This document shows, one piece after another, positions 43,578 to 44,320 of a DNA stretch of 44,320 nucleotides. This DNA is from an uncultured Pseudohongiella sp. (GTDB taxonomy: Bacteria; Pseudomonadota; Gammaproteobacteria; Pseudomonadales; Pseudohongiellaceae): assembly GCA_902597095.1 (NCBI GenBank), contig CACJWK010000021.1, forward strand, positions 1-44,320. Reading direction: 5' to 3'. Position 1 is the stretch's first letter, and each line of letters begins with the position of its first letter. A program made the position numbers and the translations under genes. A model generated the notes under the pieces. It made no database searches. It was given only the letters and a program-made list of their open reading frames with translations, and was not told where the DNA came from.

Positions 43578-44320
43578 ATGGAGGATCCGGATAATTCGGC
43601 GCAAAAACCCATGGCTACCGCCGGGTCGCGTAAATCAGGCGTGCTCAAACTACCCCTGGCTAACCGCTGCGGGCCTGATAAGCAGCACTGTCCCAATGAC
43701 GAAAGCAATAAAAACCCTGCGAAATCCCGATCCAGACGGCAAAGCCTCTGGTATGCACTCTATTTTCCGCAGCTAAGCGAACTCAGCGAATCACAGCAGA
43801 CACAGATTCTCACTGAGTTAGCAGGTCTGGCGGAAAACGTCAGTGCCACCGTAAGCTTCCACTCTCAGGCATTGGTCTGCGAAATTCGCAGCAGCCTCAG
43901 ATATTTTGACGGTATAGACAATATCCACAGCAAGCTTCAGAGCCTGATTGTGCCCGCACTGCAAAACAGATCTCTGGGAGGCAGCTTTCTCTACGCAGCC
44001 AGCCCAACAGTCAGCGGCAGTCTATTGCTGGCGCGTTCAGGACATAATGCCCTGGTCTATCAGAAAGAAAACCTGCGATCTGCCCTTGGAAAACTATCTG
44101 TTGATGTACTCGATCTGCAGAAGGAGCAGCGCCAGCGTTTGCACAGCATGGGAGTCAGAAAAATAAGGGACATCTGGCGCTTGCCGACTAAAGGCCTGCA
44201 TAAACGGTTTGGGAGTAATTTTGTCAATTCACTCAGCAAGGCAGTAGGCAAAAGTCCTGAGCCCACCCGAAACTATATACCCTCACCGGAATTTTCAGCG
44301 TCCTATGACCTTCCTTATGA
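43578..44320 (+). CDS. imuB: Y-family polymerase-like protein ImuB, N-terminal part (cut by window end)
   Basis: About 247 residues are visible before the window ends. The Y-family-like core begins only at about residue 57 (SLWYALYFPQLSELSE); the catalytic aspartate of active Y-family polymerases is missing at that place, as is usual for ImuB, which acts as an adaptor between ImuA, DnaE2 and the sliding clamp. Then follow ALVCEIRSSLRYFDGI and LGGSFLYAASPTVSGSLLLA, and the helix-hairpin-helix region LHSMGVRKIRDIWRLP. The 56-residue leader, rich in Lys, Asn and Arg with two cysteines, is not usual for the family; the start may be later, but no later ATG fits. Confidence 0.88.
   Translation, partial: MEDPDNSAQKPMATAGSRKSGVLKLPLANRCGPDKQHCPNDESNKNPAKSRSRRQSLWYALYFPQLSELSESQQTQILTELAGLAENVSATVSFHSQALVCEIRSSLRYFDGIDNIHSKLQSLIVPALQNRSLGGSFLYAASPTVSGSLLLARSGHNALVYQKENLRSALGKLSVDVLDLQKEQRQRLHSMGVRKIRDIWRLPTKGLHKRFGSNFVNSLSKAVGKSPEPTRNYIPSPEFSASYDLPY

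Overview
The window looks like a chromosomal segment of an aerobic, probably aquatic gammaproteobacterium of moderate GC. The main evidence is the zapA - 6S RNA - 5-formyl-THF cyclo-ligase order with a divergent pepP-ubiH cluster, the ubiquinone hydroxylases UbiH and UbiI, a proteobacterial gltBD pair, a canonical gammaproteobacterial LexA box in front of imuA-imuB, and a TonB-dependent receptor. No tRNA, rRNA, CRISPR array, insertion sequence or prophage was recognised.

Layout. 1-2.6 kb: minus-strand genes for a DMT-type transporter (cut by the window edge), an HNH endonuclease, an uncharacterised exported membrane-anchored protein and an SDR oxidoreductase. 2.9-5.4 kb: a TonB-dependent receptor with a very acidic insertion. 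5.4-8.3 kb: a decayed zone with two or three small membrane proteins (one with an in-frame stop) and an N-acyl-D-amino-acid deacylase pseudogene with at least two frameshifts and two stops. 8.4-13 kb: a PLP aminotransferase, an exported SMP-30-like propeller, and an overlapping glpQ - GNAT (frameshifted) - lipoprotein set. 13-18.8 kb: a large M1 + M28 + PDZ exported peptidase, a TolB-like propeller protein and a D-cysteine-desulfhydrase-like PLP enzyme, all on the minus strand. 18.8-24.3 kb: a molybdenum hydroxylase operon (Tat-exported 2Fe-2S subunit, Mo subunit, FAD subunit with a Cys cluster, membrane cytochrome b) closed by a strong terminator. 25-31.2 kb: gltB and gltD for glutamate synthase behind a good sigma-70 promoter. 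31.2-34.7 kb: a deletion scar that joins the start of an ABC ATPase gene to the end of its permease gene, then a zinc-ribbon membrane protein, a frameshifted LysE exporter and an ABC exporter. 35-40.6 kb: ubiI and pepP-ubiH on the minus strand, with a MaoC hydratase and a DUF1499 lipoprotein on the plus strand between ubiH and ubiI. 40.9-44.3 kb: a ZapB-like coiled-coil protein, zapA, 6S RNA, the folate cyclo-ligase, a 30-residue membrane peptide, and SOS-controlled imuA-imuB (imuB cut by the window end).

How the genes work together. The best-defined functional unit is the Tat-exported molybdenum hydroxylase. Its small subunit carries the twin-arginine signal, its FAD subunit resembles PaoB of the E. 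coli periplasmic aldehyde oxidoreductase, and it is followed by a five-helix cytochrome b that could pass electrons to the quinone pool. This is inferred from gene content; the substrate is unknown. The peptidase/propeller pair suggests peptide scavenging in the periplasm. imuA-imuB form the first part of an SOS mutagenesis cassette.

The other striking theme is gene decay: four clear broken genes and one possible one lie in an otherwise intact housekeeping region. Several lesions are single-base or short-repeat indels, so assembly error must be excluded before they are treated as biology. The ABC deletion and the multi-lesion deacylase are hard to explain that way. I did not find a convincing wholly new defence or mobile system here.
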